In this document: positions 13,871 to 22,395 of the stretch, in pieces
Numbering within the stretch: position 1 is the first letter of the stretch
How the letters are laid out: the number at the start of each line of letters is the position of its first letter
DNA from: JAFCCL01 sp041645325
GTDB lineage: Archaea; Iainarchaeota; Iainarchaeia; Iainarchaeales; GCA-2688035
Length of the DNA: 47,472 bases
Assembly: GCA_041645325.1 (NCBI GenBank)
Contig: JBAZQI010000005.1
Coordinates: forward strand, 1-47,472
Direction: 5' to 3'
Notes under the pieces: model-generated
The model's input: only the letters and a program-made list of their open reading frames with translations
Told to the model about the DNA's origin: nothing
The model's database searches: none
Program-made: the position numbers and the translations under genes

Positions 13871-14503
13871 TTAGGATAGTATTCCCAATGACCCAAGGTC
13901 TGCTTTAAGTTTTTCCAGCCTTTCGTAAAGAATGCCTTGCATTCCCATGCTATTTGCGACATCAACATATTTTTTGCAATTATCTATGAAAACAATTTCT
14001 CCGGGCAGGCAGCCCAAACTCTTAACGGCCTTTTGAAAGATATCCTTATCGGGCTTCCTCAGGCCGATTTCTGCAGAAATGAAGCATTTGGCAAACCTTT
14101 TCATCAAGCCGTTTCTTCTGTGGTATTCCCCTATTTCAGGCTCCATGTTTGAGAGGCAGGCAACGGCAAATTTTTCCTTTAACCTTTCAATAAGCTTCAG
14201 CATCTCATTATCATAGGGCCCTTTTCTGCTGTAGACTTCCAGATGTTTGTCAAGAAGCTGCTGAGGATCCAAATCTTTTCTGCCGAGTTTGCCTATTATC
14301 TTTTTATAGAAATCCAGCAGTGTCATTTCGCCCTTTTGCAAAGCGACCTCGTTTTCCTTAAAACCCGAAACAAGCAGCGAAGAATCAAGCCCAAAAATGC
14401 TGCCCACTTCAGCCAGTATTCCCTTCCATGAATCACGTGGGCCAGAATCGTGTGGCTCAATTACTATTACGCCCCCAATATCAAAGATGATTGCCTTATA
14501 CAT
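13871..14503 (-). CDS. HAD-superfamily hydrolase (subfamily IA)
   Basis: 210 aa. Motif I FDIGGVIV (D8; the second acidic residue is Gly), motif II CLSNME, motif III GLRKPDKDIF and motif IV VFIDNCKKYVDVA are all visible, with an alpha-helical cap (about 15-100). The FDxGGVI form is common in epoxide-hydrolase-N-terminal-like and related phosphatases. The Gly at the usual second Asp may alter phosphatase activity. The substrate is unknown. It is divergent from the MBL nuclease gene. Confidence 0.85.
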   Translation of the reverse strand: MYKAIIFDIGGVIVIEPHDSGPRDSWKGILAEVGSIFGLDSSLLVSGFKENEVALQKGEMTLLDFYKKIIGKLGRKDLDPQQLLDKHLEVYSRKGPYDNEMLKLIERLKEKFAVACLSNMEPEIGEYHRRNGLMKRFAKCFISAEIGLRKPDKDIFQKAVKSLGCLPGEIVFIDNCKKYVDVANSMGMQGILYERLEKLKADLGSLGILS

Positions 14504-14557
14504 ATCTATCTTGCCCCTCTTAAAGCTTTTATTCCATTATGCCCTAATAGTAAAGGT

Positions 14558-15538
14558 ATGCAGATTTACTCGAGCAAGGGCCTTTTTGTGGGAAATGTTC
14601 CCATTGACGCAAAGGCCGGCTGCAGGGCGGAAAAAGCCATCATTTCGCACGGGCATTCGGACCATGTTTCAACAAACAGCGAGACAAATTACATTTGCAC
14701 CGAAGAAACGGCCGCATTGATTGAGGGCATGGGCAAGTCAAAGGGAAACCTTGCAGGAATAAAATTCGGCAAAAGCATTGGAATTGGCGATTCCTCAATT
14801 TCATTGCATAACAGCGGGCACATTCTTGGAAGCGCGCAGGTTCTTGTTGAATCGGAAAAAACCGTTGCGGTAACTTCTGATTTCAAAATGCAGGACAGCA
14901 TTATCCAAAAGGGCGCTTTGCCCTTGAAATGCGACATTCTTGTCATTGAAACAACATTCGGCCAGCCGTGCTATTCTTTTCCTGCACGGGAGCAGGTTTA
15001 CCGGCAAATCGGCGACTTTGTGAAGGAAAATAGCAAAAAGGGCTTTGTGGTTTTGGCTGGCTATGCCTTGGGAAAAGCGCAGGAGCTCACAAAGGTCGTG
15101 AACGAGTATGCAGGCATTGTTCCCCTGGTGCACGAATCCATATACAGTAACAACAAGGTGTACGAAGAGCACGGCGTAAAGCTCGGCGATTACATTGCGC
15201 TCGAGCACAATCTCGGCGAAAGCCCTGTCCTTATAATGCCGCCCTCTTTGCTGAACCACCATTTGCTGCAGGTGCTTGAATTCTCGCTGCACAAGAAGGT
15301 TTTTTCCGGAATGGCAACCGGCTGGCAGTTCAGGAACGGCTTTGATGCCCTGTTTCCCTTAAGCGACCACGCTGATTTCCAGCAGCTGATGGATTACATA
15401 AAGCAGGCCGAGCCAAGGCTTGTTGTCACAATGCACGGCTTTGAAAAAGAATTCGCAAATTATGTCCAAAGAAGGCTTGGCGTGGCGGCGAGGCCGCTTG
15501 GAGAAAAAGGGCAAAAAACCATAATGGAGTTCTCCTGA
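14558..15538 (+). CDS. MBL-fold nuclease of the RNA-processing exonuclease type
   Basis: 326 aa from ATG 14558. Metallo-beta-lactamase metal motifs are ISHGHSDHV (HxHxDH), LHNSGHILGSAQV (third His), VTSDF (Asp), then LFPLSDHADF and VVTMHGFE near the end, in the order of COG1236/YSH1-like enzymes that process RNA 3' ends. The start is set by a TTTTATT box about 30 bases upstream and AAAGGTATG; an in-frame ATG at 14450 lies before this promoter. The beta-CASP part is shorter than in CPSF-type proteins. It is convergent with the MscS gene (7-base gap). Confidence 0.8.
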   Translation: MQIYSSKGLFVGNVPIDAKAGCRAEKAIISHGHSDHVSTNSETNYICTEETAALIEGMGKSKGNLAGIKFGKSIGIGDSSISLHNSGHILGSAQVLVESEKTVAVTSDFKMQDSIIQKGALPLKCDILVIETTFGQPCYSFPAREQVYRQIGDFVKENSKKGFVVLAGYALGKAQELTKVVNEYAGIVPLVHESIYSNNKVYEEHGVKLGDYIALEHNLGESPVLIMPPSLLNHHLLQVLEFSLHKKVFSGMATGWQFRNGFDALFPLSDHADFQQLMDYIKQAEPRLVVTMHGFEKEFANYVQRRLGVAARPLGEKGQKTIMEFS

Positions 15539-15545
15539 AGCGAAT

Positions 15546-16439
15546 TCAACTTTTCTTGCCCTGTTTTTCCAAATCGCTTTTGTATACAATTGTCCTGTAT
15601 GGGAACGGAACCTCGATTCCTTCCTTGTCAAACCTTTTCTTTATGGCTTCCATCAAGGCATATTTTATTTTCATTTCCGCCAGCTTGTCTTCTGCCCAGT
15701 AATAAAGCGTCATTTTTTGCGCGGAATCGGTAAGCTCTGTGAGCCTTACAATTGCCGTTTCGTCCCTTTTCAGGAAGTCTGTGTCAGCGCCCTTTGATTT
15801 CTTCAGGGTGCCCGCGTTTTTTATCGCTTCTTCAATCATTATTTTTCTCGCCTTGTCAATGTCCGAGTCGTAGCCTATGCCGATTTCAAGCGTTCCCACG
15901 ATTGTCGGGTCTTTTATGGAATAATTCGTGATGTTTTCCTCGCCTATCTTGGTGTTTGGGATTATCACGTGCTCGTTTTTCCATGTTCTGATTACCGTGT
16001 GCCTTAGCGTGATGTCTTCCACTATGCCGTACTCGTTTTTCACTGTTATCCTGTCGCCGACCCTGAACGGCTTGAAGACCGCTATGAAAATGCCGGAAAT
16101 GACGTTTGAGAAAACCTGCTGTGCGGCAAAGCCGACAACAATTGCGATTACTCCCGCAGAGGCAAACAGCGAAACCCAGATGCCTGACATTCCCGGAATC
16201 ATGCTTGCCGCAAGTGAAAAGCCCAGGATGTAGATTCCAAGCACAATGAGCCTTTGTAGCACTATGAATTGTGTCGGGTTTATTTTGGCGCTCTTTGAAA
16301 TGTCCTTAAACGCCCTTTTCAAAAGCACACTGATGACTTTGGCAAAGAGAACGGTTGCGATAAGCAGTGCGGCTATAAGCACGGTAAGCGACAACAGGTT
16401 GTTGCCCATGGCAATAAGGGCGGTCCCGTCAATAGGCAT
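15546..16439 (-). CDS. Small-conductance mechanosensitive channel (MscS family)
   Basis: 297 aa from ATG 16439. There are three membrane helices at about 17-45, 65-85 and 95-125; the third carries the Gly/Ala-rich pore pattern (SAGVIAIVVGFAAQQVFSNVISGIFI). The cytoplasmic beta domain shows FRVGDRITVKNEYGIVEDITLRHTVIRTWKNEHVIIPN and a C-terminal alpha/beta domain. The channel opens under membrane tension to release solutes during osmotic downshock. An in-frame TTG at 16463 is a weaker start. Confidence 0.93.
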   Translation of the reverse strand: MPIDGTALIAMGNNLLSLTVLIAALLIATVLFAKVISVLLKRAFKDISKSAKINPTQFIVLQRLIVLGIYILGFSLAASMIPGMSGIWVSLFASAGVIAIVVGFAAQQVFSNVISGIFIAVFKPFRVGDRITVKNEYGIVEDITLRHTVIRTWKNEHVIIPNTKIGEENITNYSIKDPTIVGTLEIGIGYDSDIDKARKIMIEEAIKNAGTLKKSKGADTDFLKRDETAIVRLTELTDSAQKMTLYYWAEDKLAEMKIKYALMEAIKKRFDKEGIEVPFPYRTIVYKSDLEKQGKKS

Positions 16440-16579
16440 TATTCCATCTAACAGCAAAGGCAATCACTTATATTAAATTCTGAAAGGCAATTACTCTCAT
16501 TAATTACGCTTCACAAGTTAATAAATCTTTTTCAAAAAAAGCGTTTACCCGGTTTTTTTGCCCAAACAAAAATTTTTTT

Positions 16580-16613
16580 CCCAAGGCTTTTTTTCAACAG
16601 AAAAAAAGCCTTG
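16580..16613 (-). repeat. Hairpin-module repeat, minus-strand copy
   Basis: CAAGGC plus seven T (16582-16594) pairs perfectly with seven A plus GCCTTG (16601-16613), a 13-bp stem with loop CAACAG. Read on the minus strand it ends in GCCTTGGGAAAAA, the hallmark of the dispersed family. It ends directly before the promoter of the glycosylase gene. Confidence 0.75.
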
Positions 16614-16614
16614 C

Positions 16615-16620
16615 CTATAA
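16615..16620 (+). promoter_or_regulatory. Box A of the glycosylase gene
   Basis: TATAAA lies 27-32 bases before ATG 16647 with no ribosome binding site, which fits a leaderless transcript and sets the start downstream of an in-frame upstream ATG. Confidence 0.65.
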
Positions 16621-16646
16621 ACCTTTTTGTCCAATTATTTGAACAA

Positions 16647-17354
16647 ATGGAGCCAATTGCGGTTTACAAAAGGCTTTTGTTGGAATTCGGCCCCCAATAT
16701 TGGTGGCCTGTTACCGAAAAAAACGAACTTGTGCCAAGCTACAGGCCAAGGAAGGCTTTTTCGGAAGAACAGCGCTTTGAAATATGTGCCGGCGCCATTC
16801 TGGCGCAGAACACTGACTGGAAAAACGTGATGAAGGCATTGGAAAACCTGTCAAAGGCGAGAATGCTTTCCTGCGAAAAGATTGCGAATGCAAAACAAGA
16901 GCGAATTGCAGGGCTTGTCAAGCCAAGCGGCTATTTTAACCAAAAGGCAAAAAGGCTTGTGCTGTTTGCAAAATACCTGGAAAAGAATTATGGGTATGGT
17001 TTAAGCCTGTTGTTCGAAAAACCCTTGCCTGTGCTCCGCGAAGAATTGCTTTCATTGCACGGCATTGGCAATGAAACAGCGGATGACATCATTCTTTATG
17101 CCGCAGGCAAGCCCTCTTTTGTTATTGATGCTTATACAATGCGCTTTGTGGAAAGGTTTTATGGAAAAGAAGGAATTAGTTATGTAGAAGCAAAACAGTT
17201 CTTTGAATTGCAATTGCCAAAGGATGTTGCGCTGTTTAATGAGTTTCATGCCCTATTGGTTGGGCTTGGAAAGCGCTTTTGCAGGAAAAAGCCAAATTGC
17301 GGGGAATGCTTTCTGGGAAAGCATTGCAGTTTTTGTGCCGAAGCCAACAATTAG
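16647..17354 (+). CDS. Endonuclease III-related DNA glycosylase (MagIII/COG2231-like)
   Basis: 235 aa HhH-GPD protein. The helix-hairpin-helix is LLSLHGIGNETADDIILYAAG (135-155), and the catalytic Asp is in FVIDAYTMRF (D161). The residue where EndoIII has its lyase Lys is Glu (E143), so it should be a monofunctional glycosylase, as in MagIII, which removes 3-methyladenine. The C-terminal Cys set (C-x5-C-x2-C-x5-C around CRKKPNCGECFLGKHC) can hold a 4Fe-4S cluster. It precedes aspS by 48 bases on the same strand but aspS has its own promoter. Confidence 0.85.
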   Translation: MEPIAVYKRLLLEFGPQYWWPVTEKNELVPSYRPRKAFSEEQRFEICAGAILAQNTDWKNVMKALENLSKARMLSCEKIANAKQERIAGLVKPSGYFNQKAKRLVLFAKYLEKNYGYGLSLLFEKPLPVLREELLSLHGIGNETADDIILYAAGKPSFVIDAYTMRFVERFYGKEGISYVEAKQFFELQLPKDVALFNEFHALLVGLGKRFCRKKPNCGECFLGKHCSFCAEANN

Positions 17355-17400
17355 CTTTATAACGGTTTTTTTGCACGTTTCCATTATTCTTTTGGTGGTT
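17354..17400 (+). promoter_or_regulatory. Promoter and ribosome binding site of aspS
   Basis: GCTTTATAAC (about 17353-17362) is a TATA element and GGTGG (17394-17398 region) precedes the GTG start at 17403 by about 6 bases, so the mRNA has a short leader. Confidence 0.5.
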
Positions 17401-17402
17401 TT

Positions 17403-19226
17403 GTGAAAAGAACCCATACCTGCGGTGAATTGTCTGAGAAAAACATTGGCAAGAATGTTACCCTGCAGGGCTGGGTTTCCAAGAGGCGCGACCACGGAAA
17501 CCTTACTTTTGTTGACTTGAGGGACAGATATGGAATAACCCAGGCTGTTTTTAATCCGCAGGAAGGAAAGGAAGTGCACAAGGAAGCCGGGAAGCTTGGC
17601 AAGGAGTTTGTCGTGCAAATTTCCGGAAAGGTTGAGAAAAGGCCTGAGGGAACCGAGAACAAGGAGATAAGCACTGGCAAGATTGAGGTGCACGCCTCTT
17701 CTTTGGATATTTTGAGCACTGCGGAATCGCCTTTGCCGATAGAGCTTGACCAGCATCTTCTTGCAGGCGAGGACCAAAGGCTGAAGTATAGGTTCCTCGA
17801 CCTGAGAAGGCCTGAGCTGCAGAAAAATATCATCCTCAGGCACAGGGTTGTGAAAGCGTTCAGGGATTTTTTCGACTCACAGGGTTTTTTGGAGATTGAA
17901 ACGCCTGTTCTTGCAAAGAGCACGCCTGAAGGGGCGAGGGATTATCTTGTCCCAAGCAGGGTTCATGAGGGCAAATTTTTTGCCTTGCCCCAGAGCCCGC
18001 AGCTGTTCAAGCAGATTCTCATGGTTTCCGGCTTTGACCGCTATTTCCAGATTGTGAAATGCTTTAGGGATGAGGACCTGAGGGCCGACAGGCAGCCTGA
18101 GTTCACGCAGGTTGATGTTGAAATGTCTTTTGTTGAAGTTGAAGACATTGTGTCCCTGACTGAAAAAGGGCTGGCTTTTGTTTTCAAGCATGCACTTGGC
18201 GTGGACGTGAATGCCCCTTTCCCAAGAATGCCTTATGATGAGGCAATGAACTTGTACGGTTCTGACAAGCCTGACACGCGCTTTGAAATGCAGATTGTTG
18301 ATGTTACTGCGGAAATGAAGGGCACTGATTTCGGGATATTCAATTCCGTTATTGAAAAGGGCGGCGCAATAAAAGCGTTGAAGGTTGAGGGCGGCTGCGG
18401 AAAGCTTTCAAAGAAGGACGTTGACAAGCTTACCGAGCTTGCAAAGACCTACAAGGCAAAAGGGCTTATGAGTGTCTGGGTAAATGAAAAGGGCATTGAG
18501 AGCCAGATTGCAAAGTTTTTGCCTGAAAAGAACGTGAAGGCTTTGCTTGCCAAGGCAAAGGCCAGGGCAAACGATTTGATTCTGCTTGTTGCCGATTCAT
18601 GGGGCACTTCCTGCGTTTCCCTTGGGAACGTGAGGCTTGCTTTGGGCGAAAAGCTTGGGCTGGTTGACAAAAAGAAATTCAATTTCCTCTGGGTTCTGGA
18701 TTTTCCGCTTTTGGAGTGGAGTGATGAAGAGCAGCGCCTTATGGCAATGCATCATCCTTTCACCTCACCGAAGGACGAGGATTTGCATTTCCTTGACTCC
18801 GCGCCGGAGAAGGCAAAGGCAAAGGCCTATGACATCGTGCTGAATGGAAGTGAAATCGGCGGCGGAAGCATAAGGATTCACAGGGGAGACGTGCAGGAAA
18901 AGATGTTCAGGGCTCTTGGAATCGGCGAGGAAGAGGCTGAGCGCAAGTTCGGCTTCCTTTTGTCCGCCTTCAAGTACGGAGCGCCGCCGCATGGCGGCAT
19001 CGCCCTTGGCCTGGACAGGATTATCGCTTTGATGACTGGCGCGGAAAGCATCAGGGACGTCATTGCTTTCCCGAAAAACAAGGCTTCTGTTTCTTTGATG
19101 GATGACGCGCCGAGCGAGGTTTCGGAAAAGCAGCTCAAGGAGCTTCATTTGAAGCTTGACATTGAAAAGCCTTTTTTGCCGTCGCAAAAAAGCCTTGGGA
19201 AAAACAAAATCGCTCCGCGATTTTAA
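17403..19226 (+). CDS. aspS: Aspartyl-tRNA synthetase, bacterial type, probably non-discriminating
   Basis: 607 aa class II synthetase. Length and architecture are bacterial: an N-terminal OB anticodon-binding domain (1-105), the catalytic core with motif 2 at FRDEDLRADRQPEFTQVDVE (221-240), a GAD insertion (about 285-415) and motif 3 GIALGLDRIIALMTG. Archaeal AspRS lacks the GAD insert and is about 430 aa, so this gene suggests transfer from bacteria. Residue 31 in RRDHGN is His, linked in bacterial AspRS to charging both tRNA-Asp and tRNA-Asn, which fits GatCAB in this window. The last 20 or so residues (PFLPSQKSLGKNK...) are encoded by the hairpin repeat at 19165-19226. Start GTG 17403. 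Confidence 0.96.
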   Translation: MKRTHTCGELSEKNIGKNVTLQGWVSKRRDHGNLTFVDLRDRYGITQAVFNPQEGKEVHKEAGKLGKEFVVQISGKVEKRPEGTENKEISTGKIEVHASSLDILSTAESPLPIELDQHLLAGEDQRLKYRFLDLRRPELQKNIILRHRVVKAFRDFFDSQGFLEIETPVLAKSTPEGARDYLVPSRVHEGKFFALPQSPQLFKQILMVSGFDRYFQIVKCFRDEDLRADRQPEFTQVDVEMSFVEVEDIVSLTEKGLAFVFKHALGVDVNAPFPRMPYDEAMNLYGSDKPDTRFEMQIVDVTAEMKGTDFGIFNSVIEKGGAIKALKVEGGCGKLSKKDVDKLTELAKTYKAKGLMSVWVNEKGIESQIAKFLPEKNVKALLAKAKARANDLILLVADSWGTSCVSLGNVRLALGEKLGLVDKKKFNFLWVLDFPLLEWSDEEQRLMAMHHPFTSPKDEDLHFLDSAPEKAKAKAYDIVLNGSEIGGGSIRIHRGDVQEKMFRALGIGEEEAERKFGFLLSAFKYGAPPHGGIALGLDRIIALMTGAESIRDVIAFPKNKASVSLMDDAPSEVSEKQLKELHLKLDIEKPFLPSQKSLGKNKIAPRF

Positions 19227-19414
19227 GCCTTTTTTGCCGTCGCAAAACCTTAGAGATGCTAAAGCATCTCTTACGGTTTCTGAACCTTATAGGTTCAGAA
19301 AAAGCCTTGGGAAAAACAAAATCGCTCCGCGATTTTAAGCCTTTTTTGCCGTCGCAAAACCTTAGAGATGCTAAAGCATCTCTTACGGTTTCTGAACCTT
19401 ATAGGTTCAGAAAA
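19165..19414 (+). repeat. Hairpin-module cluster with a tandem 112-bp duplication
   Basis: A first module with arms TTTTTTGC and GCAAAAAA lies within the 3' end of aspS. Bases 19191-19302 and 19303-19414 are then two near-identical 112-bp copies in tandem; a third copy starts at 19415 but diverges. Each copy contains four perfect hairpins: AAAATCGC-TCC-GCGATTTT, TTTTGC-CGTC-GCAAAA, AGAGATGCT-AA-AGCATCTCT and TCTGAACCT-TAT-AGGTTCAGA. A last hairpin GGCAAAA-GG-TTTTGCC lies at about 19437-19452. No gene lies in 19227-19535. Confidence 0.85.
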
Positions 19415-19535
19415 AGCCCTGGGAAATCTGCCTGACGGCAAAAGGTTTTGCCAGGGAAGGTGCAAGCCGGAAAGAAGTAGCGCTTGGCGTTGAAAAGATT
19501 TTGCCTGAAAAGAAGAAATGATTCTGCCCCGGTTT

Positions 19536-19811
19536 TTACAGTTCAAATTCTTTTATGAATCCCCTGATCAGGTTGTATTTGTCAAGGAATTGGAATCCCT
19601 TGTCCGTCAGGGAAACGAATTTTCTACCTTTTGTGTCGAATTCTTCCCTGATGAATCCTTTTTCCTTGAGCTCGCGGTAGTATTCTGAGAAGCTTTGCGA
19701 GGAAATGTTTGTGTACCTCAAGAGAGGCGTCGGCCTGATGGAATTGTGGCTTTCCCTCACAATTTTCAGCATTTCGTAGATTATCTCAAGCCGGTTTCTT
19801 TTTTTTGCCAT
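19536..19811 (-). CDS. Winged-helix DNA-binding protein
   Basis: 91 aa: EIIYEMLKIVRESHNSIRPTPLLRYTNISSQSFSEYYRELKEKGFIREEF with a wing (TKGRKFVSLTDKGFQFL), typical of archaeal HTH_45/PadR-like regulators. It overlaps the preceding 7TM gene by 26 bases, so the two are translated together. The pair looks like a membrane sensor plus a transcription factor. Confidence 0.85.
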   Translation of the reverse strand: MAKKRNRLEIIYEMLKIVRESHNSIRPTPLLRYTNISSQSFSEYYRELKEKGFIREEFDTKGRKFVSLTDKGFQFLDKYNLIRGFIKEFEL

Positions 19812-20523
19812 TTGTGGATAACCTCTTCCTGACCCTTAGGAAAATCGAGAGGAAAATGCCAGCTGATATGATATACAGCGGAATCTTCAGTTCCATGGGA
19901 ATCCTGCTGAATGCGAGCAGGTTGATTATCCAGAAGATTGCCAACAGAAGGTAAGTGATTTTGTTCTGCGAGAAACCACTGGCTTTTTTTCCCCGCGTTT
20001 TTATGAAAAAAATTAGCAGTGCGCAGGCAAGTATGGCGGTTTGCATTGCGAGCAGTGCTGAGGATGACCTTTCGGTTGCAATCAGCAGTGACAGCACAAG
20101 TGCGATTCCGTGCAGTGCATAGTACGCGTTTTTGCTTTCTTTTTTCACGTTCCTTATCAGCATTGCCATTGCAAGGCAGAGTATTGCCATTGTGCCGAAG
20201 TAACCCGCAAGGAAAAGGCTTGCCTGGTACAGCATTCGCGGAATCTCAAGGGCAACCGGGTCGTCCAGCATGATGAGCCCTACGCCCATCAGCCTGAAAA
20301 GGTATGCAAGTGCAAAGAACAGGAAAATGTTCCTGAAGTAGAATATCCCCCTGTGCTGTGAAATCCTGTATATCTCTTTTGTCTTGAAGTAAATCAGCAG
20401 GCAAAGCCCGGCAACCACAAGAAAGTACACGAGTTCTATTGCAAGGAATTCAAGCGGCGGCCCCCTTAATCCTTGAATGAACTCCGGCGGGCCCGGCATC
20501 GGGCCCGGAATAAACTGCCCCAT
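19786..20523 (-). CDS. Polytopic membrane protein, about seven helices (putative sensor)
   Basis: 245 aa with a Pro/Gly-rich N terminus and about seven hydrophobic helices (about 25-45, 63-83, 93-117, 133-150, 155-173, 187-205, 212-229), ending in a basic tail. No catalytic motif. The topology and the overlapping winged-helix gene match archaeal sensor/regulator pairs. A TATA element TTTTTTATAG about 27 bases before the ATG suggests a leaderless transcript. Confidence 0.75.
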   Translation of the reverse strand: MGQFIPGPMPGPPEFIQGLRGPPLEFLAIELVYFLVVAGLCLLIYFKTKEIYRISQHRGIFYFRNIFLFFALAYLFRLMGVGLIMLDDPVALEIPRMLYQASLFLAGYFGTMAILCLAMAMLIRNVKKESKNAYYALHGIALVLSLLIATERSSSALLAMQTAILACALLIFFIKTRGKKASGFSQNKITYLLLAIFWIINLLAFSRIPMELKIPLYIISAGIFLSIFLRVRKRLSTNGKKKKPA

Positions 20524-20589
20524 TTACCTATTTATTGCCTGTTTGGCTATAAAAAATATGTGGACTAAAAGTGAACATTTTGCCTCCTT

Positions 20590-20652
20590 CTTGCTTTTAA
20601 ATGCCAAAAGCCGCATTGCTTGTGGCATGTTTCACGCCGTGGAAAAGGAGGT
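20590..20652 (+). promoter_or_regulatory. Promoter and ribosome binding site of the secreted protein gene
   Basis: GCTTTTAAATG (about 20592-20602) is a TATA element; AAGGAGG (20646-20652) lies just before ATG 20659, giving a leader of roughly 30 bases. Confidence 0.55.
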
Positions 20653-20658
20653 TTGTGA

Positions 20659-21165
20659 ATGGAAAAAAAGTATATTGCAGGCATTTTTGTTCTTGCGGTT
20701 TGCCTTGTTGCCGCTTCCGGGGCTTATGCCCTTGGCAGCTTCCAGAATTTCCAGGGCAATGATGTTGCGAGGCAGGCTCTGGCGGACAAGGATTATGCTG
20801 CTTTTGTCGAGGCAATGGCCCCCAAAGTGTCCGAGGAAATGTTCAACCAGATGGCCGAAAGGGCGGAAGCAGAATCCGCAGTTGAGGCTGCGCTGGAAAG
20901 CGGCGATTATGCCGCCTGGGTTAAGGCAATTGAAAGCCAGCCGAAGATAACTGACATCATAACCGCGGAAAATTTCGCGGACTATGTCGCTTTGCACAAT
21001 GCAAAGAAAAGCGGCGACTTTGAAACAGCAAGGTCGCTTGCCGAAGGGCTTGGCATAAGCCAGGTTTTCCCCCCAAGGGACTTTGCGGGCGGCCCTTTCA
21101 TGGGAAAGGCGCATGCACGCAACGGCTTCAAAGGCACGTTCAAGGAGGGCGTGGATAACCCCTGA
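20659..21165 (+). CDS. Secreted protein with repeated short helical motifs
   Basis: 168 aa. A signal peptide (1-25: charged start, hydrophobic core, cleavage near AYALG) is followed by three related motifs: ARQALADKDYAAFVEAM, EAALESGDYAAWVKAIES and AKKSGDFETARSLAEGLG. Such (A)LesgDYaaw repeats are found in small secreted proteins of DPANN and CPR genomes, without known function. It precedes the ABC operon, from which it is separated by a terminator hairpin. Confidence 0.7.
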   Translation: MEKKYIAGIFVLAVCLVAASGAYALGSFQNFQGNDVARQALADKDYAAFVEAMAPKVSEEMFNQMAERAEAESAVEAALESGDYAAWVKAIESQPKITDIITAENFADYVALHNAKKSGDFETARSLAEGLGISQVFPPRDFAGGPFMGKAHARNGFKGTFKEGVDNP

Positions 21166-21186
21166 ATCGTGCCGAGGGAAAAATGG

Positions 21187-21211
21187 AAAGGGCTTTTTTT
21201 TGCGGCCCTTT
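21187..21211 (+). terminator. Terminator hairpin
   Basis: AAAGGGC (21187-21193) pairs with GCCCTTT (21205-21211), with an eight-T loop and a further T run at 21222-21228. It separates the secreted protein gene from the ABC operon. Confidence 0.6.
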
Positions 21212-21304
21212 TCACATTCCCTTTTTTTGGCGCCTTGTTTTTGGTGGATTTCAAGTCCATCTTTTTTATAAACGCAGAAAAATCTATTGTTTAGGTTGGT
21301 TGCA

Positions 21305-22015
21305 ATGGCAAATGCTGTCCTTGAATTGAGGGATGTCTGGAAAATATACAAAATGGATTCGGTTGAGGTTCCGGCTTTGAGGGGCGTAAATATGAAGATT
21401 GACAAAGGTGAATTTGTGACTGTTGTCGGCGCCTCTGGCTCAGGCAAGTCAACAGCATTGAACATGATTGGCGCACTGGACGTGCCGACAAAAGGCAGCG
21501 TCTTTTTGGATGGCGCAAACATCACTGATTTGCAGGAATCAGAGCTTGCAAGAATAAGGGGCAAAAAAATCGGCTTTGTTTTCCAGACCTTTAATCTTTA
21601 TCCTACGCTCAATGTTTTTGAAAACATCGCCCTGCCGATGAAAATTCACGAGTTTGAAGAGGAAAAAATAAGCAGCACTGTCAGCGAGCTCGCCAAACTG
21701 GTTGGCCTTGAGCAAAGGCTAAAGCATTTGCCCACGCAGTTATCAGGCGGGGAAAGGCAGCGCGTTGCCATTGCCAGGGCGCTTTCTGCCGATCCTTCAA
21801 TGGTTCTGGCTGATGAGCCGACAGGCAACCTTGACACAAAGACAAGCCTTGAGATAATGGCCCTTCTTGTGGACCTGCATGAAAAGCAGGGCAAAACCAT
21901 TGTTCTTGTGACGCACGAGCCTGACATTGCCACTTATGCCGAGAGGCTTATAGAGCTTAAGGACGGAAAAATAATTTACGACGGCAAGAACAAGAAACAG
22001 AGGTTTGGTTCATGA
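21305..22015 (+). CDS. ABC transporter ATP-binding protein (MacB/LolD family)
   Basis: 236 aa from ATG 21305. Walker A GASGSGKST (42-50), Q-loop FVFQTFNLYPTL, signature LSGGERQRVAIARAL, Walker B VLADEPTGNLD and switch His in VTHEPD are all intact. The PTLNVFENIALPM stretch is typical of the MacB/LolD class, which powers extrusion or lipoprotein movement through a FtsX-fold permease. It opens a four-gene operon whose members overlap by 4 bases or are tightly spaced, ending with the matching permease. Confidence 0.94.
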   Translation: MANAVLELRDVWKIYKMDSVEVPALRGVNMKIDKGEFVTVVGASGSGKSTALNMIGALDVPTKGSVFLDGANITDLQESELARIRGKKIGFVFQTFNLYPTLNVFENIALPMKIHEFEEEKISSTVSELAKLVGLEQRLKHLPTQLSGGERQRVAIARALSADPSMVLADEPTGNLDTKTSLEIMALLVDLHEKQGKTIVLVTHEPDIATYAERLIELKDGKIIYDGKNKKQRFGS

Positions 22016-22395
22016 ACCGGAAAATGGCGGTTCCTGCAATTGCCGCAATCGCATTGGTGGCGGTGGCATTGTTTTTTTTCCTGGGTGGCCAGAGGATGCT
22101 TTTTGGCGGGCCAAGAGGCCAGTTTGGCGGTCCTGGCGATTTTAATGCGGACCAGCGGTCCGGTGGTCCTGGTGATTTTAATGCGGGTGACAGGTCCGGC
22201 GGCCCTTTTGGTGGTCCGAGTGATAATGCTGGTTTCCCGGATTTTGGAGGCATTAAGGAAAGCCTTGGCTTGCCTGCCACTGCTTCAAATGCGGATGTGC
22301 TGGCTGCACTTGGCTTGCCTGCAGATGCTTCGCCCCAACAGGTTATGGATGCGCTTACACAAATGGGAATACAACCCACTGGAGGAATGAAATGA
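22012..22395 (+). CDS. Small membrane-anchored Gly/Pro-rich protein
   Basis: 127 aa. One N-terminal helix (about 5-26), then a Gly/Pro/Phe/Asp-rich segment with repeats of GGPGDFNA (about 32-75), then a helical domain with two SLGLPATASNADVLAAL/LGLPADASPQQVMDAL repeats. It overlaps both neighbours through ATGA junctions, so it is part of the ABC operon. It may be a surface adaptor or a substrate of the transporter; no family is recognised. Confidence 0.65.
   Translation: MNRKMAVPAIAAIALVAVALFFFLGGQRMLFGGPRGQFGGPGDFNADQRSGGPGDFNAGDRSGGPFGGPSDNAGFPDFGGIKESLGLPATASNADVLAALGLPADASPQQVMDALTQMGIQPTGGMK

Noticed and set aside
20632..21564. Minus-strand frame of 310 codons across the secreted protein gene and the ABC ATPase start.
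   Set aside because: It crosses two well-supported plus-strand genes, a promoter and a terminator and shows no domain.
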